DNA from: CAVQGZ01 sp963712175
GTDB lineage: Bacteria > Actinomycetota > Actinomycetes > Jiangellales > Jiangellaceae
Direction: 5' to 3'
Assembly (NCBI GenBank): GCA_963712175.1
Contig: CAVQGZ010000004.1
Coordinates: 186,001-250,000 of the forward strand
Length of the DNA: 64,000 nucleotides
Of this stretch, positions 1-7,781 are shown one piece after another (within the stretch, counting starts at the first letter, position 1; each line of letters starts with the position of its first letter). The translations under genes were made by a program, and so were the position numbers. The notes beneath the pieces were generated by a model. It had not been told where the DNA came from, did no database searches, and was given only the letters and a program-made list of their open reading frames with translations.

Positions 1-2
1 TC

Positions 3-929
3 GCCGGTCTCGAGGAGGCGCACCGCATCGACTCTGAGGCTCGCATCGACGTTCGGCTGGACTCCAAGCTCATCGTGGAGCAGATGTCGGGACGGTGGAA
101 GATCAAGCACCCCGACATGCGTGCCCTTGCGCTGCGGGCGCGTGACGTCCACGACATGTCTGCCGTCAGCTGGACATGGGTGCCACGGTCGCAGAACGCC
201 CACGCCGACCGGCTGCTGAACGACGTGCTGGACGGTAAGTCGGCTGGGCAAGGTAGCGAGGGCCTGGCCGAGGAGCGCACCCGCCGACCCCTGCTGCGCC
301 CGGCAGCCCTGGGTGAGCCGACCACTCTCGTCCTGCTCCGCCACGGTGAGACCCCGTTGACGGTCCAGAGACGCTTCTCCGGTCGCGGCGGCCAGGACGT
401 CGGGCTCACCGATGCCGGTCGGCGACAGGTTGAGCGGGCGGCGGCGATGATCGAGCGACGAGCAGGCGCGGACCGACCGACCGCGGTGGTCGCCTCGCCG
501 CTGCTGCGGACCCAGGAGTCTGCCCGGATCGTGGCGGACCGGGTGGGGCTCGACGTCGAGACCCTCGACGACCTCGCTGAGATGTCCTTCGGGGACTGGG
601 ACGGGCTCACGTTCGGCGAGGCCCGCAAGCGCGACGAGCGGTTCTTCGACGCCTGGCTGTCGGACCCGACGATCGCCCCTCCTGGCGGTGAGTCGTTGGT
701 GGATCTTGCCGGGCGCGTGGCCCGAGCGCGTGAACGGCTGGTCGAGCGCTTCGAGTCCCAGACCGTGCTCCTGGTGTCGCACGCGATGCCCGTCAAGTCG
801 GTCGTCGTGTCGGCGCTGGGTGCCCCGGTCTCGTCCGTACACCAGGTCGACGTGGCCCCGGCGTCGCTCAGCGAGGTGGCGTACTTCTCCGACGGTCGCC
901 CCAGCCTGCGTGCGCTCGGACTTCGCTGA
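3..929 (+). CDS. Bifunctional RNase H / histidine (acid) phosphatase, 5' truncated by window edge
   Basis: The reading frame is open from the first bases of the window, so the start lies upstream; 308 residues are visible. The N-terminal part is the end of an RNase H domain: DSKL at visible residues 20-23 and NAHADRLLN near 65-73 carry family acidic residues. A linker leads into a histidine phosphatase domain with LLRHGET near residue 112 (phosphoacceptor His) and VSHAMPVK near the C-terminus (second His). This two-domain layout matches mycobacterial Rv2228c, which cleaves RNA in RNA/DNA hybrids and has a CobC-like (alpha-ribazole phosphatase type) domain. A link to the cobT operon at 37-43 kb is inferred. 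The gene ends just before rnpB, a common actinobacterial arrangement. Confidence 0.93.
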   Translation, partial: AGLEEAHRIDSEARIDVRLDSKLIVEQMSGRWKIKHPDMRALALRARDVHDMSAVSWTWVPRSQNAHADRLLNDVLDGKSAGQGSEGLAEERTRRPLLRPAALGEPTTLVLLRHGETPLTVQRRFSGRGGQDVGLTDAGRRQVERAAAMIERRAGADRPTAVVASPLLRTQESARIVADRVGLDVETLDDLAEMSFGDWDGLTFGEARKRDERFFDAWLSDPTIAPPGGESLVDLAGRVARARERLVERFESQTVLLVSHAMPVKSVVVSALGAPVSSVHQVDVAPASLSEVAYFSDGRPSLRALGLR

Positions 930-946
930 TTGCGCCGTGACCGGCG

Positions 947-952
947 TACGCT
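947..952 (+). promoter_or_regulatory. Probable -10 hexamer of rnpB
   Basis: TACGCT lies about 6-8 nt before the predicted 5' end of the RNase P RNA. No convincing -35 element was seen. Confidence 0.4.
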
Positions 953-957
953 GGTGG

Positions 958-1346
958 CGCGGGCGAGTCGGTCGGGCGACCGCGTCGGGCACCGAGAGGT
1001 GACCCGCCGAGGAAAGTCCGGGCTCCGCAGGGCAGGGTGGTTGCTAACCGCAACCCGGGGTGACCCGCGGGACAGTGCCACAGAAAGCAGACCGCCGGCG
1101 CTGACCTCGGTCGACGCCGGTAAGGGTGAAACGGTGGTGCAAGAGACCACCAGCACGTGAGGTGACTCGCGTGGCTCGGCAAACCCCACCCGGAGCAAGG
1201 CCAGACAGGGAGCGTTCGAGGGCGGCCCGCCCGAGCTCCCGGGTAGGCCGCTAGAGGTCGGCGGCAACGTCGACCCGAGAGGGATGGTCGCCGCCAACGC
1301 CTCGGCGTTGGGCACAGAACCCGGCTTACAGACCGACTCGCCCGCC
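958..1346 (+). ncRNA. rnpB: RNase P RNA, bacterial class A
   Basis: This is the catalytic RNA of RNase P, which removes the 5' leader of pre-tRNAs. The ends form a perfect 13-bp P1 helix: 961-973 pairs with 1331-1343. Conserved class A core segments are visible: GAGGAAAGTCCGGGCTCC (1009-1026), the ACAGTGCCACAGAAA block near 1072-1086, GGTAAGGGTGAAACGGTG (1120-1137), GCAAACCCCACC near 1179-1190, and the final ACAGAACCCGGCTTAC segment near 1314-1329. Length of about 390 nt fits actinobacteria. Exact ends are inferred from the P1 pairing. Confidence 0.97.
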
Positions 1347-1360
1347 CCCACCACCGTCCG

Positions 1361-1463
1361 GTGTACGCGGATCCACACATTCGCGTGGATCCGGGGGGTT
1401 TCCGGCCGCGAACTCGCAGGTCGGATTCGACCGACAGAGGCGAATGTGTGGATTCGCGTACAC
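1361..1463. repeat. Intergenic inverted repeat with nested hairpin
   Basis: Arms 1361-1384 and 1440-1463 are reverse complements with 23 of 24 matches, separated by 55 nt. The left arm can also fold locally: GGATCCAC (1369-1376) pairs with GTGGATCC (1385-1392). It follows the 3' end of rnpB and could act as a terminator or be a mobile-type repeat. The right-arm core CGAATGTGTG-N-A-N-TCGCGTAC recurs at 33691-33711, which favours a dispersed extragenic repeat. There is no coding potential. Confidence 0.75.
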
Positions 1464-1547
1464 CCGGCCTTCGAACCGGGCGTGCGCTGACCATCCGGGG
1501 GTCATCGACGCCGGGGCGGCGCTATGGTCGGCCCAGGAGGCACGACC

Positions 1548-2601
1548 ATGCCGATTCGCACGGTGACCGACCTGCACGAGCACCTGGAACTGGCCATCCA
1601 GGTGGAGCTGTCCACCGTGCCGCCGTACCTCTACGCGATGTACTCGATCGAGGACCAACGGTCCGAGGCCACTCTGCTGCTGCGCAGCATCGTTGCCGAA
1701 GAGATGCTGCACGCGGTACTCGCCTCGAACCTGCTGCTGGCGACGGGAGGCCGACCCCGGTTCGACTCGACGGCGTACATGCCGGAGTACCCGAGCAGGA
1801 TGCCGCACCACCGGCCACCGCTGGAGGTCGGCTTGGCTCCGTGCACGGAGGCAACGATCCGCGAGGTGTTCATGCGCATCGAGCAGCCCGAGGAGCACGA
1901 CGCCCCTCCCGAGCCAGACATGTACGAGACCCTCGGGCAGTTCTACCACGCGCTCGAGAACGCCATCGTCGACCTCTCCGCCGTGGGAGACCTGTTCTCG
2001 AATGCCCAGGCGACGGCGCAGCTCAGCGACCCGTCCTTCTACGCCCCGGTCGAGGACGACGCGGAGGACAGCGGCGGCCTCGTGCTGGTTCTCGACACGG
2101 AGACCGCCATTCAGGCCATCGAGATCATCGTCCACCAGGGCGAGGGGCTCAGCGACGAGCGCTGGGCCGACCCGTCACACCAGGAGCTCACGCACTACTA
2201 CAAGCTGCTGCAGATCGCGGAGCGAGTCAGCCCGCTGGGCAGGGTGCGCCCCGTGCCGGTCAACCCGCGAACGGCGGACTACCCGACGGACCTGCAGGCG
2301 GTCTCGTACCTGTTCAACTCCGCCTACCGGTACCTGTACCTGCTTCTGGCCCAGCTGTTCACCGCGCAGGAGACCAAGACGCCGGGCGGTCGGCGAGCTC
2401 TACCGGGTGATGACCGGGGTCATGGGGCCGCTCGCGCGGTACCTCGTCAGCCAACCCCTGCCGGATGGCGGCGTGGCCGCTCCGACGTTCGAGGTGGTCG
2501 ATCTCGACACCGATCGAGCCCGCGAGCAGCTTCGAGAGCGCGCGGCGATCGTCTCGTCCGCGGTGCCCGAGCTCGCGCCGGTGGCTGCGCTGATCACCTA
2601 G
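1548..2601 (+). CDS. Ferritin-like domain protein (VioB/iminophenylpyruvate synthase-like), frameshifted
   Basis: The N-terminal ferritin-like fold is visible: LEHLELAIQVELSTVPPYL-type helix near residue 10, EEMLHAVLASNLL near 52, and HPSHQELTHYYKL-type helix near 210. This resembles PF12902 ferritin-like domains found in enzymes that act on iminophenylpyruvate, but no cluster context supports that chemistry here. AGGAGG (1535-1540) lies 7 nt before ATG 1548, so this start is preferred over ATG 1524. The frame breaks near 2384-2391; the family C-terminus (GELYRVMTGVMGPLARYL) continues in the next frame to 2601. Length is 3n+1, so one extra base explains it. Corrected product is about 350 residues. 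Substrate unknown. Confidence 0.72.
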
Positions 2602-2613
2602 CGCCGGCTAGGT
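2596..2613. terminator. Short hairpin between convergent genes
   Basis: ACCTAGC and GCTAGGT flank a GCCG loop. It includes the stop codon of the ferritin-like gene and lies 16 nt from the end of the convergent flippase gene. There is no U-tract, so bidirectional termination is only inferred. Confidence 0.4.
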
Positions 2614-2628
2614 CGCCCGGGGTGGCCC

Positions 2629-5034
2629 TCAGATCGCGTCGCGCGCCGTGAGCCATCGGAAGGCGGCCAGCCCCGGCAGAATCGGGAGCCAGAACGTCGC
2701 CAGGCGGTAGAGGAACACTCCGGCGAGCGCCACCGGTGAGGCGATACCAATCCCGGTGAGCGCCGCGAGAAGGATCGCCTCGACCGCCCCGAGCCCACCG
2801 GGTGTTGGCGCTGCTGAGGCGACTGAACCCGCAGTGAGGTAGACGAGCGCGACTGCCGCGAAGCTCACGTCGGCGCCCATCGCGACGACCGAGAAGTAGA
2901 GGCAGGCCGAGTAGGCGAGGTTCAGTATGGCCACTCCGCTGAACAGCATGGTGACCTTCACCGGGTTACGGGCGACCGTCCCCATGGCGTCGATCGAGTG
3001 CTTGATCGCCGGGATGATGGTGTCGCGCACGATCCGGCGAACCCGGGGGACCAGCAGGGAGGCACCAGCGACGACCAGCAGCCCACCGCCGATGGCCAGC
3101 ATGACTCCGGCCGGGGGCAACCTGTCGAGCTCCTCCTGGAGCGCTCCCTTGCGCCCTGCCCAGAGGGCGATGACCACCAGGAGAGCGACGTGCACGACGA
3201 GTGTCGCGGCCTCCTTCGAGGCGATGACCGACACGGCGACGGGGCCACCGAAGCCGCGCTTCTGCAGGAAGCGGAGGTTCAGGGCGGTGTGGCCGATCCC
3301 CGGTGGCGCGAAGGTCGCGACGAAGGACGACGACATCGACACGGCGCTGTAGTCGACGACGGATGCTCGCCCCGGCGTGGCCCCGGCCATGCTGAGCGCC
3401 ACTCCCAGGTACGTCAGGGCCGAGGCGATGAGCACGGCCGGGATGTAGCGCCACTCCGCGTCGCGGATGGCTTCGAGCATGCGCGGGAAGTCCGCCAGCT
3501 GAGGCAGCAGGACGTACATCGCCACGGCGAACATGGCGCCCATGACCAGGTACTGCGGCTTGAGGCGCTCGATCTTCGCGAGCTCCGGCTCCGGCATGCC
3601 CGTGACTCGGCACACCTCGTCGACAAGGGGTTGGGCCCCGCCCTCCACCTTCTTCAGCCCGGAGCGGGTCTGCCGGGTCAGGGCGGCCGGGACGAGGCGG
3701 GTCAGCGCGTCGGCGAGCGGCGACGTGCCCACGACCTCAGCGGCAGCGGCGACGGCCCGGCTCGCACCGACGCGCACGTAGGTGCCGGCCAGGAGCTCGG
3801 CGACGTCACCGGACAACACCGAGGGATCGGCGGCAGGCTGTCCGAAGGCGTAGTCGACGAGCCACACGTGACCGTCTCGGTCGAGGACGAAGTTCTCGAG
3901 CTCGAGTGCGCGATGGGCCACGCCTGCCTCGCGCAGGCCGGCCACCTGCTGCCAGCACTGGCGCAGGACGTCGTCGGTGAGCGCCTCGTCGCCAGCGTCG
4001 CGCAGCGTTGTCCCGTCGACCTCATCGATCGCCAGCAGGACGTCCTCACCACTCAGCGGCGCGATGGCGCGGATGGCTGGAGAGCGAACTCCGCGGTCGG
4101 CGCTGAGCAGACCGAGGAGTGACTCGACGGCAACGGCTCTCCGGGCCGACGAGTACGAGGTGTCGTCGCCGACGTCCCGGAGGCGAATGCGCCGGTAGGC
4201 GCGGACGAGGCTGTCGAGCTGCTGGCTCTCCTCCCCGACGACCTTGACGAGCACGAACCCGTCGGGAGTCGTGGCCCGGTGCTCCCACGCGCCCCGCTCG
4301 ATCTCCAGCGGAGACACCGCGGTGACGTCGAGCCCAGCCTGGCGCAGCGCCGCGAGCACGCCGGCCGGTGAGGCGACGCGCACGCTGCGCCCGAAGGCGA
4401 GCAGCAGCAGTGCCCCGACGACGCCACCGACCCCGATGGCCAGGACGACGTCAAGGGGTGGGTCCTGGCTGGTGAGCACTCGAAGCACGACGAGCAGGCC
4501 GAGCATGACCCAGATCGCTTGCCGCCACCGGCGCGGAAGCTCGATCCCGGCGATGACTGCTGCTGCTGTGTAGGTCGCCAGGCTCCAGGTGGGGGGCCAG
4601 GAACCCGCGGCGGCGAAGGCTGTCGTCGTGCCGTCCGACAATATGACGGTGCGCACCGGGACGGCATCGCGGATCAGCTCGAACGCGACGGCGGCGAGAA
4701 TGATGCCGAGGCCGCCGGTGGCGAAGGTGCGGAAGCGCCGGGTCAGCAGCAAGGCAACGGGCGCGCCCACCGCAAGCAGGAGGAACAAGAACGCCACGAG
4801 CGACAGGACGAGCCCCGCGAATATCGTCGGGACGCGGACGAACCCCTCGGCGATGTCAGACTCGATGCCCGCCATCGTCTCGTCGAGCCCGGTGGCCAAC
4901 GCGGTCCCGAGCAGGAGCAAGCCGACGAACCCTGCGAGACGCTTGACGTCGGCGGGAGTCCGCCGGTGGACGGTCGTGTGACGTGGCTCGTTCAGGGTCT
5001 CGGCGTCACCAGCCGGCTCGACCGCCTCAGCCAC
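2629..5034 (-). CDS. MprF/YbhN-type integral membrane flippase-like protein with central degenerate kinase domain
   Basis: A large polytopic membrane protein. Counting from an upstream ATG at 5091: hydrophobic helices at about 55-240, a soluble kinase-like region 255-480, then the lysylphosphatidylglycerol synthase-type transmembrane domain (UPF0104/YbhN) to the end, with the family-like signature APPGIGHTALNLRFLQKRG and a final TPGGLGAVEA segment. In the kinase-like part the catalytic-loop motif reads HRALELEN (393-400; HRD Asp replaced by Ala) and the DFG position reads DYAFG, so it is probably catalytically dead. GTG at 5034 overlaps the ppgK stop (GTGGCTGA) and gives 801 residues; ATG 5091 would lie deep inside ppgK. 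Related proteins are thought to move lipids or lipid-linked sugars; the substrate is unknown here. Confidence 0.8.
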   Translation of the reverse strand: MAEAVEPAGDAETLNEPRHTTVHRRTPADVKRLAGFVGLLLLGTALATGLDETMAGIESDIAEGFVRVPTIFAGLVLSLVAFLFLLLAVGAPVALLLTRRFRTFATGGLGIILAAVAFELIRDAVPVRTVILSDGTTTAFAAAGSWPPTWSLATYTAAAVIAGIELPRRWRQAIWVMLGLLVVLRVLTSQDPPLDVVLAIGVGGVVGALLLLAFGRSVRVASPAGVLAALRQAGLDVTAVSPLEIERGAWEHRATTPDGFVLVKVVGEESQQLDSLVRAYRRIRLRDVGDDTSYSSARRAVAVESLLGLLSADRGVRSPAIRAIAPLSGEDVLLAIDEVDGTTLRDAGDEALTDDVLRQCWQQVAGLREAGVAHRALELENFVLDRDGHVWLVDYAFGQPAADPSVLSGDVAELLAGTYVRVGASRAVAAAAEVVGTSPLADALTRLVPAALTRQTRSGLKKVEGGAQPLVDEVCRVTGMPEPELAKIERLKPQYLVMGAMFAVAMYVLLPQLADFPRMLEAIRDAEWRYIPAVLIASALTYLGVALSMAGATPGRASVVDYSAVSMSSSFVATFAPPGIGHTALNLRFLQKRGFGGPVAVSVIASKEAATLVVHVALLVVIALWAGRKGALQEELDRLPPAGVMLAIGGGLLVVAGASLLVPRVRRIVRDTIIPAIKHSIDAMGTVARNPVKVTMLFSGVAILNLAYSACLYFSVVAMGADVSFAAVALVYLTAGSVASAAPTPGGLGAVEAILLAALTGIGIASPVALAGVFLYRLATFWLPILPGLAAFRWLTARDAI

Positions 5035-5809
5035 CGGACGTGGCGAAGCGTTCGTCGGCGACGACGGCGGCGCCGACGATCCCGGCGGCATTGCGCAGCT
5101 CGGCCGGGATGAGCTCGGCGTCAGTCTCGATCAGCGGCAGGAACTTGTCGGACTTCCGGCTGATGCCACCGCCCACGATGATGACGTCGGGAGAGGTCAG
5201 GAACTCGAGGTAGGAGTAGTACTCCTGCAGGCGCTCGGCCCAGTCGGGGTAGGAGAGCCCCTTGCGCTCCTTCACCGACGATGCGGCGTACTTCTCAGCG
5301 GACTTCCCGTACATCTGTAGGTGTCCGAGCTCGGTGTTGGGTACCAGCTGCCCGTCGTTGATGAGCGCCGTGCCGATACCCGTGCCCAGGGTCGTGAGGA
5401 TCACTACGCCGTCTCGGCCCCGGGCCGCGCCGAAGCGCACCTCGGCCAGACCTGCGGCGTCGGCGTCGTTCAGAACCGCCACGGGCAGGCCGGTGGCCTC
5501 GTGGACGAGCTCTTCCAGGTTCACCCCGATCCACACGTCGCCGAGGTTGGCTGCGGTGTGGATCACGCCGTGGCGGACGACGCCGGGAAAGGTACAGCCG
5601 AACGGGCCCGACCACTCGGCCTGCTGAACGATCTCCTTGATGATCGGGACGACGTTCTTGGGCTTGGCCTTCTTGGGGGTCAGGATCTTGATCCGGTCAC
5701 CGGCGAGCTCTCCGGCGTCGAGGTCGACGCGGGCCCCCTTGATCCCGCTGCCGCCGATGTCGATACCGAAACCGAGGTTGCGCCCTTGCTCGTCCACGGC
5801 GCTGACCAT
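5027..5809 (-). CDS. ppgK: Polyphosphate glucokinase (ROK family)
   Basis: Phosphorylates glucose to glucose 6-phosphate using polyphosphate or ATP in the cytoplasm. The ATP/polyP loop GFGIDIGGSGIKGARVDL sits at the N-terminus. AVLNDADAAGLAEV carries the catalytic Asp, and TLGTGIGTALINDGQLVPN is the second phosphate motif. The family-typical ELGHLQ follows, and the C-terminus has VIIVGGGISRK. Length is 260 residues from ATG 5809, as usual for PpgK; an upstream in-frame ATG at 5857 would overlap map, so it is rejected. It lies 22 bp downstream of map and overlaps the flippase start, suggesting map-ppgK-flippase co-transcription. Confidence 0.94.
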   Translation of the reverse strand: MVSAVDEQGRNLGFGIDIGGSGIKGARVDLDAGELAGDRIKILTPKKAKPKNVVPIIKEIVQQAEWSGPFGCTFPGVVRHGVIHTAANLGDVWIGVNLEELVHEATGLPVAVLNDADAAGLAEVRFGAARGRDGVVILTTLGTGIGTALINDGQLVPNTELGHLQMYGKSAEKYAASSVKERKGLSYPDWAERLQEYYSYLEFLTSPDVIIVGGGISRKSDKFLPLIETDAELIPAELRNAAGIVGAAVVADERFATSGG

Positions 5810-5831
5810 AGTGGTTCGTCGCTCGTCAGGC

Positions 5832-6701
5832 TCAGGGGAGCGTGAGGATCTCGGCACCGTCCTCGGTGACGACGATGGTGTGCTCGAACTGCGCCGACCG
5901 CTTCAGGTCTGCGGTGACGACTGTCCAGCCGTCGTCCCACATGGTCCAGTCGGGTGTCCCGAGGTTGAGCATCGGCTCTATCGTGAAGGTCATGCCGGGA
6001 GCCATCAGGGTGTCGGCGCGCGGGTCGTCGTAATGGGGGATGACGAGTCCGGAGTGGAACGACGTGTGCACCCCGTGGCCGGTGAAGTCGCGCACGACGC
6101 CGTACCCGAAGCGCCTCGCGTAGGACTCGATCACTCGGCCCACGATGTTGAGGCGGCGGCCGGGACGCACGGAGGAGATCGCCCGGGTCAGCGCCTGCTC
6201 CGTCCGCTCGACCAGAAGCCGCGACTCCTCGTCCACCTCGCCGACCAGGTACGTGGCATCGGTGTCGCCGTGAACCCCGATGCCGTCGATGGTGACGAAG
6301 GCAGTGATGTCGATGTTGACGATGTCGCCGTCGGCCAGCACCGTCGAGTCGGGGATGCCGTGGCAGATCACCTCGTTGACGCTGGAGCACAGCGACTTGG
6401 GGAAGCCCCGGTACCCGAGCGTGGACGGGTAGGCGTGGTGGTCGCACAGGAACTCGTGCCCGATCCGGTCCAGCTCGTCGGTCGTCACCCCTGGCGCGAT
6501 GTGCGCGGCCACCTCACGCATGGCCTGCGCGGCGATGCGACCGGCCACCCGCATGCGGTCGATGACCTCGGGCGTCTGCACGTCCGGACCTCGGTAGGGC
6601 AACGGTGCGTCCTGCCCCACGTACTCCGGTCGAGGGATGCTCGAGGGGACGCGACGCTGCGGAGACACCGAGCCCGGAGTCACGGTCTGGCTGATCGTCA
6701 C
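5832..6701 (-). CDS. map: Methionine aminopeptidase, type I
   Basis: Removes initiator methionine from nascent proteins and needs two divalent metal ions. Metal ligands are recognisable: NIDITAF and HGDTDATY (two Asp), TGHGVHTSFH (His), FTIEPMLNLG (Glu) and FEHTIVVTEDG (Glu). The N-terminal extension VTISQTVTPGSVSPQRRVPSSI is typical of actinobacterial type Ic enzymes and supports GTG 6701 as start (289 residues). An upstream ATG at 6728 overlaps the divergent small gene. A -10-like TACACT 8 nt upstream suggests a leaderless mRNA. Confidence 0.95.
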   Translation of the reverse strand: MTISQTVTPGSVSPQRRVPSSIPRPEYVGQDAPLPYRGPDVQTPEVIDRMRVAGRIAAQAMREVAAHIAPGVTTDELDRIGHEFLCDHHAYPSTLGYRGFPKSLCSSVNEVICHGIPDSTVLADGDIVNIDITAFVTIDGIGVHGDTDATYLVGEVDEESRLLVERTEQALTRAISSVRPGRRLNIVGRVIESYARRFGYGVVRDFTGHGVHTSFHSGLVIPHYDDPRADTLMAPGMTFTIEPMLNLGTPDWTMWDDGWTVVTADLKRSAQFEHTIVVTEDGAEILTLP

Positions 6702-6709
6702 AAGAGCGG

Positions 6710-6715
6710 AGTGTA
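6710..6715 (-). promoter_or_regulatory. -10 hexamer of map
   Basis: TACACT on the minus strand, 8 nt before GTG 6701. No ribosome binding site fits between, as expected for a leaderless transcript. Confidence 0.45.
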
Positions 6716-6726
6716 AGGATGGGCGC

Positions 6727-6921
6727 ATGAGCGACGCGAGCCGCGGACCCTGGTACTGGTGCCTCACGCACGGTCGTGTCGAGCCCGCCGAGGGATGCGC
6801 GAACATCGAGCGGATGGGTCCGTTCGAGACGCGCGATCTGGCAGCGACAGCCCTGGATCGAGCCGCGCAGCGAACCAAGGACTGGGACGAGGACGACGCG
6901 AGGTGGACCGGCGGCTCGTAG
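6727..6921 (+). CDS. Conserved small actinobacterial protein of unknown function
   Basis: Codes for 64 residues. It begins MSDASRGPWYWCLTHGRVEP and has a WYWCLxHxxVEP and GCAN pair (two Cys), followed by a helical LAATALDRAAQRTKDWDEDD tail. I recall similar small proteins next to map in other actinobacteria, from memory only. AAGGA lies about 8 nt before ATG 6727. It is divergent from map with a shared 25-bp intergenic space. No signal peptide or membrane segment. Function unknown; the two Cys could bind a metal, but that is speculative. Confidence 0.7.
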   Translation: MSDASRGPWYWCLTHGRVEPAEGCANIERMGPFETRDLAATALDRAAQRTKDWDEDDARWTGGS

Positions 6922-6947
6922 CGGCTCAGCGCCGTGGGTGGGCGGCG

Positions 6948-7781
6948 CTACTCGTACTGGTGCTCGGGCGCCGGGTAGGTCCCGTCGGCCACCTCGTCGC
7001 CGAAGTCACGTGCTGCCGCGAGCAGTGAGCCGCGGACGTCGGCGTAGACCTTGACGAACTTCGGGAGACGTCCGGAGCGAAGCCCCGCCATGTCCTGCCA
7101 CACCAGTACCTGGGCGTCGCAGCTCGGTCCCGCGCCGATGCCGATCGTCGGGATTCCCACGGTCTTGGTGATGCGGGCCGCGGTGTCGCTGGGCACCATC
7201 TCCAGCACGACAGCGAACGCACCTGCGTCGGCGACTGCCTGGGCGTCGGCCAGAACCTCGTTCGCGGCATCCCCGCGCCCCTGGACGCGGTAGCCGCCCA
7301 GGCTGTTGACCGACTGAGGCGTGAAGCCGACATGTGCCATGACGGGGATGCCCGCGTCGGTGATCAGACGGATGCTGTCGGCCACCAGCCGGCCACCCTC
7401 CAGCTTCACGGCCTGCACCCCGGCCTCCTTCATGAATCGCACGGAGGTGGCCAGTGCCTGCTGTGGCCCAGCCTGGTACGACCCGAACGGGAGGTCGCCC
7501 ACCACCATCGCCGTCGAGCTACCCCGCACGACCGCTCGCGCCAGGGGCAACAGCTCCTCGAGGGTGACCGCGACGGTGTCGGGGTAGCCGTAGACAGTGT
7601 TGGCCGCCGAGTCGCCAACGAGGAGAACCGGGATGCCGGCTTCGTCGAAGATCTGCGCCGAGTACACGTCGTAGGCCGTGAGCATGGGCCAGCGCTCGCC
7701 GCGTTCCTTCGCCTGGTGCAGGTCGCGGATCGTCACCCGTCGGGTGCGCGACCCGCCGTAGAGCGCAGGGGCGTCGGTCAT
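6948..7781 (-). CDS. panB: 3-methyl-2-oxobutanoate hydroxymethyltransferase (ketopantoate synthase)
   Basis: Transfers a hydroxymethyl group from 5,10-methylene-THF to 2-oxoisovalerate, the first step of pantothenate and CoA synthesis. Family motifs: MLTAYDVYSAQIFDEAGIPVLLVGDSAAN at the N-terminus (metal/substrate Asp), FGSYQAGPQQAL, AVKLEGG, VMAHVGFTPQSVNSLGGYRVQGR, and VLEMVPSDTAARITKTVGIPTIGIGAG. The length of 277 residues is normal. ATG 7781 overlaps the nadE stop by 4 bp (ATGA), so the two genes are probably translationally coupled in a nadE-panB operon. Confidence 0.97.
   Translation of the reverse strand: MTDAPALYGGSRTRRVTIRDLHQAKERGERWPMLTAYDVYSAQIFDEAGIPVLLVGDSAANTVYGYPDTVAVTLEELLPLARAVVRGSSTAMVVGDLPFGSYQAGPQQALATSVRFMKEAGVQAVKLEGGRLVADSIRLITDAGIPVMAHVGFTPQSVNSLGGYRVQGRGDAANEVLADAQAVADAGAFAVVLEMVPSDTAARITKTVGIPTIGIGAGPSCDAQVLVWQDMAGLRSGRLPKFVKVYADVRGSLLAAARDFGDEVADGTYPAPEHQYE

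Noticed and set aside
1284..1490. Small ORFs overlapping rnpB and the inverted repeat
   Set aside because: They lie in a structured RNA and a repeat with no ribosome binding site.
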